DNA of 64,000 nucleotides from Blautia caecimuris (GTDB lineage Bacteria > Bacillota > Clostridia > Lachnospirales > Lachnospiraceae). Positions 62,390-64,000 of this stretch are shown piece by piece (position 1 is the stretch's first letter; each line of letters begins with the position of its first letter). The notes under the pieces were generated by a model. The model made no database searches, was not told where the DNA came from, and worked only from the letters and a program-made list of their open reading frames with translations. A program made the translations under genes and the position numbers. The stretch covers positions 1 through 64,000 of the forward strand of contig NZ_JANJZT010000019.1 of the NCBI RefSeq assembly GCF_024622975.1, in the 5' to 3' direction.

Positions 62390-64000
62390 ATGAGTGAATT
62401 TCTGAAAGAAAACCGGGAGAGAATTCTGGAAGGTTATAAAAAAATAAAAGAACAGTTTCCCGGTGTATTTGAGGAGACAGATAAACAAATAGAAAAGCAG
62501 GAGCCGGAAACGGCTCTTGCTTTGAAATATCTTTATATGACAATGCCCTGCAGCGATATAGGGAATTATTCTTTTAAGGTATTTCTTGATTATGCAGAGA
62601 ACAGTGTAAGGCTGTGGAAAGAAGCGGAAGGTGTCAGATCTCTTCCGGAAGATATTTTTCTGAATTACGTGCTGTATCACAGAGTGAATGAAGAAGAGAT
62701 CGCGCCCTGCAGAGAATTATTCCATAACGAGATCAGAAGCTTTATGGAAGAGAACGAAAAGCTTTCTCTTATGGACGGATGCAGCAGAAAAGATTTTGCC
62801 ATTGAGGTAAATTACTGGTGCGCGCAGGAGGCTACTTATCATTGTACAGACGACAGAACACTTTCTGCTCTTACTGTTTACAGAAGAGGAAACGGCCGCT
62901 GTGGAGAGGAATCTGTATTTACGGTAAATGCCATGAGGAGTGTGGGGATTCCGGCACGCCAGGTATATGCGCCAAAGTGGTCGCACTGCGATGACAATCA
63001 TGCCTGGGTAGAAATCTGGAATGATGGAAAGTGGTATTTTCTGGGAGCCTGTGAACCTCTTCCGATCCTGAATAAGGGATGGTTTACAAATGCCTCTTCA
63101 AGAGCAATGATGGTTCATTCCCGCTGGTTTGATCCGGCTTCTTCTGATGAGGAAACCATTGGAAAAGACGGAATGGTGACAATGCTCAATGAGCTTTCAC
63201 GGTATGCAGAGGTCACAGAATTTACAGTGGAAGTATGCGATAAAGACGGCGAACCGGTTCAGGGCGCAGAGATATCCTTCCAGGTTCTGAACTATGCGGA
63301 ATTATCTCCTGTTGCAGAGGGAGTTACTGACAAAGCCGGAAAATGCAGGTTCACAACCGGTCTGGGAAGTCTGGCCGTACAGGTTTCCTGTGGGGAATTC
63401 TGTGAATGTGTATTTGCTGATACAAGAGAACAAAAAGAAATCAAAGTTACTCTTGGAGAAAATTCCAGACAGGAAAACATCTGGAAAGAAATTGACATGA
63501 TCGCTCCGGTGGATACTCCGATAAATACAGATATGCCTACGCCGGAACAGACGGCAGAGGGAAATATCCGACTGGAAAAAGCGTCTGCAAAGAGAATAGC
63601 AAAGACAGAAAACCGGGTAAATCCTGAATGTGAAAAATTCCTTCAGAATGTGTCTGAGTCAGACTGCGAGGAAAGTACTCTGAGAGCAGAGCTTCTTGAA
63701 ACACTTACAGAAAAAGACAGAACAGACTGTGTGGCAGAGGTTCTGGAAGAGCATCTTGCTTACGCGGCGCCTTATGAGGAAAATATGGAACATTCTGTTT
63801 TTGTAAAGTATGTTCTGAATCCAAGAGTGGATGATGAGGTTCTGATGAAATACAGAGCCGCTGTGGAAGCAGAGTTTTCTGAGGAAGAAAAAGCCGGTTT
63901 CCGGGAAGATCCTGCAGCAATCTGGACCGCTGTTGACAAAAAGATCATTTCTCTTCCGGATAAGGAAAGAGCAAGTGTGATCACCACACCTTCCGGATGC
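62390..64000 (+). CDS. transglutaminase-like protein, cut by window end
   Basis: At least 537 residues, open at the right edge. The frame starts at ATG 62390 after AGGAAAGGG. Residues about 135-225 form a transglutaminase-core (papain-like) domain: GNGRCGEESVF with the catalytic Cys171, and DDNHAWVEIW with His204 and an acidic residue shortly after. A beta-sandwich of the CarboxypepD_reg type follows (about 283-360, EVCDKDGEPVQGAEISFQV, then GKCRFTTGLG). No signal peptide is seen. The family can act as a peptidase; in this operon it may process an imported glycopeptide. Confidence 0.85.
   Translation, partial: MSEFLKENRERILEGYKKIKEQFPGVFEETDKQIEKQEPETALALKYLYMTMPCSDIGNYSFKVFLDYAENSVRLWKEAEGVRSLPEDIFLNYVLYHRVNEEEIAPCRELFHNEIRSFMEENEKLSLMDGCSRKDFAIEVNYWCAQEATYHCTDDRTLSALTVYRRGNGRCGEESVFTVNAMRSVGIPARQVYAPKWSHCDDNHAWVEIWNDGKWYFLGACEPLPILNKGWFTNASSRAMMVHSRWFDPASSDEETIGKDGMVTMLNELSRYAEVTEFTVEVCDKDGEPVQGAEISFQVLNYAELSPVAEGVTDKAGKCRFTTGLGSLAVQVSCGEFCECVFADTREQKEIKVTLGENSRQENIWKEIDMIAPVDTPINTDMPTPEQTAEGNIRLEKASAKRIAKTENRVNPECEKFLQNVSESDCEESTLRAELLETLTEKDRTDCVAEVLEEHLAYAAPYEENMEHSVFVKYVLNPRVDDEVLMKYRAAVEAEFSEEEKAGFREDPAAIWTAVDKKIISLPDKERASVITTPSGC

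Overview
The window is a stretch of a low-to-moderate GC Gram-positive chromosome spanning the replication origin, with the end of an integrative element on its left. Gene content (DUF3881 and DUF4446 proteins beside serS and parAB, a dnaA-dnaN-S4-recF run, the rpmH-rnpA-yidD-yidC-jag-mnmE-mnmG-rsmG run, AGGAGG-type ribosome binding sites, a SAM-I riboswitch before metK) fits a gut member of the Lachnospiraceae (Blautia/Mediterraneibacter-like). That placement is inference from gene families and order, not from a search.

Region 1 (1-5510) is the right end of a Tn916-family integrative conjugative element: an AT-rich cargo gene, a cysteine-rich KTR protein, a reversed XRE regulator (Orf9-like), a sigma factor (Orf7-like), an Orf8-like protein, an excisionase and a tyrosine integrase. 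It abuts tRNA-Arg(CCT), whose 3' end is the likely attachment site. A second, damaged tRNA-Arg-like sequence lies just beyond. Region 2 (5.9-10.4 kb, minus strand) holds parA, parB, DUF4446, serS and DUF3881.

Region 3 (10.4-16.7 kb) is mostly non-coding. It carries seven parS sites, three of them in a tandem repeat of about 408 bp, and a family of about 142-bp elements with terminal inverted repeats. At least two copies have perfect 8-bp direct repeats at their ends, so this looks like a miniature inverted-repeat transposable element (MITE) family. A MerR-type regulator, a possible GOLPH3-like protein, an HxlR pseudogene and a nitroreductase sit among these repeats.

Region 4 (16.8-31.4 kb) contains an ECF sigma/ABC cassette, a threonine-aldolase-type enzyme, an alpha/beta hydrolase, a Gld-like ABC cassette with a DUF4340 protein, then rsmG, mnmG and mnmE. 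Region 5 (31.6-42.9 kb) is the origin: jag, yidC, yidD, rnpA and rpmH read leftward, oriC has DnaA boxes, and dnaA, dnaN, an S4 gene, recF, an 894-residue TPR/acidic/P-loop protein and rsmA read rightward. gyrB and gyrA are not in their common place after recF.

Region 6 (43.4-53.3 kb) has a small secreted protein, an S1-domain protein behind a long leader, a CBS/DRTGG-type inorganic pyrophosphatase, a flavin reductase, shikimate kinase, murA, metK and a two-component system. Region 7 (53.7 kb to the end) is a peptide-type ABC importer followed by an alpha-L-fucosidase, a DeoR regulator, CutC and a transglutaminase-like protein cut by the window end, plausibly one uptake-and-degradation locus for a fucosylated substrate.
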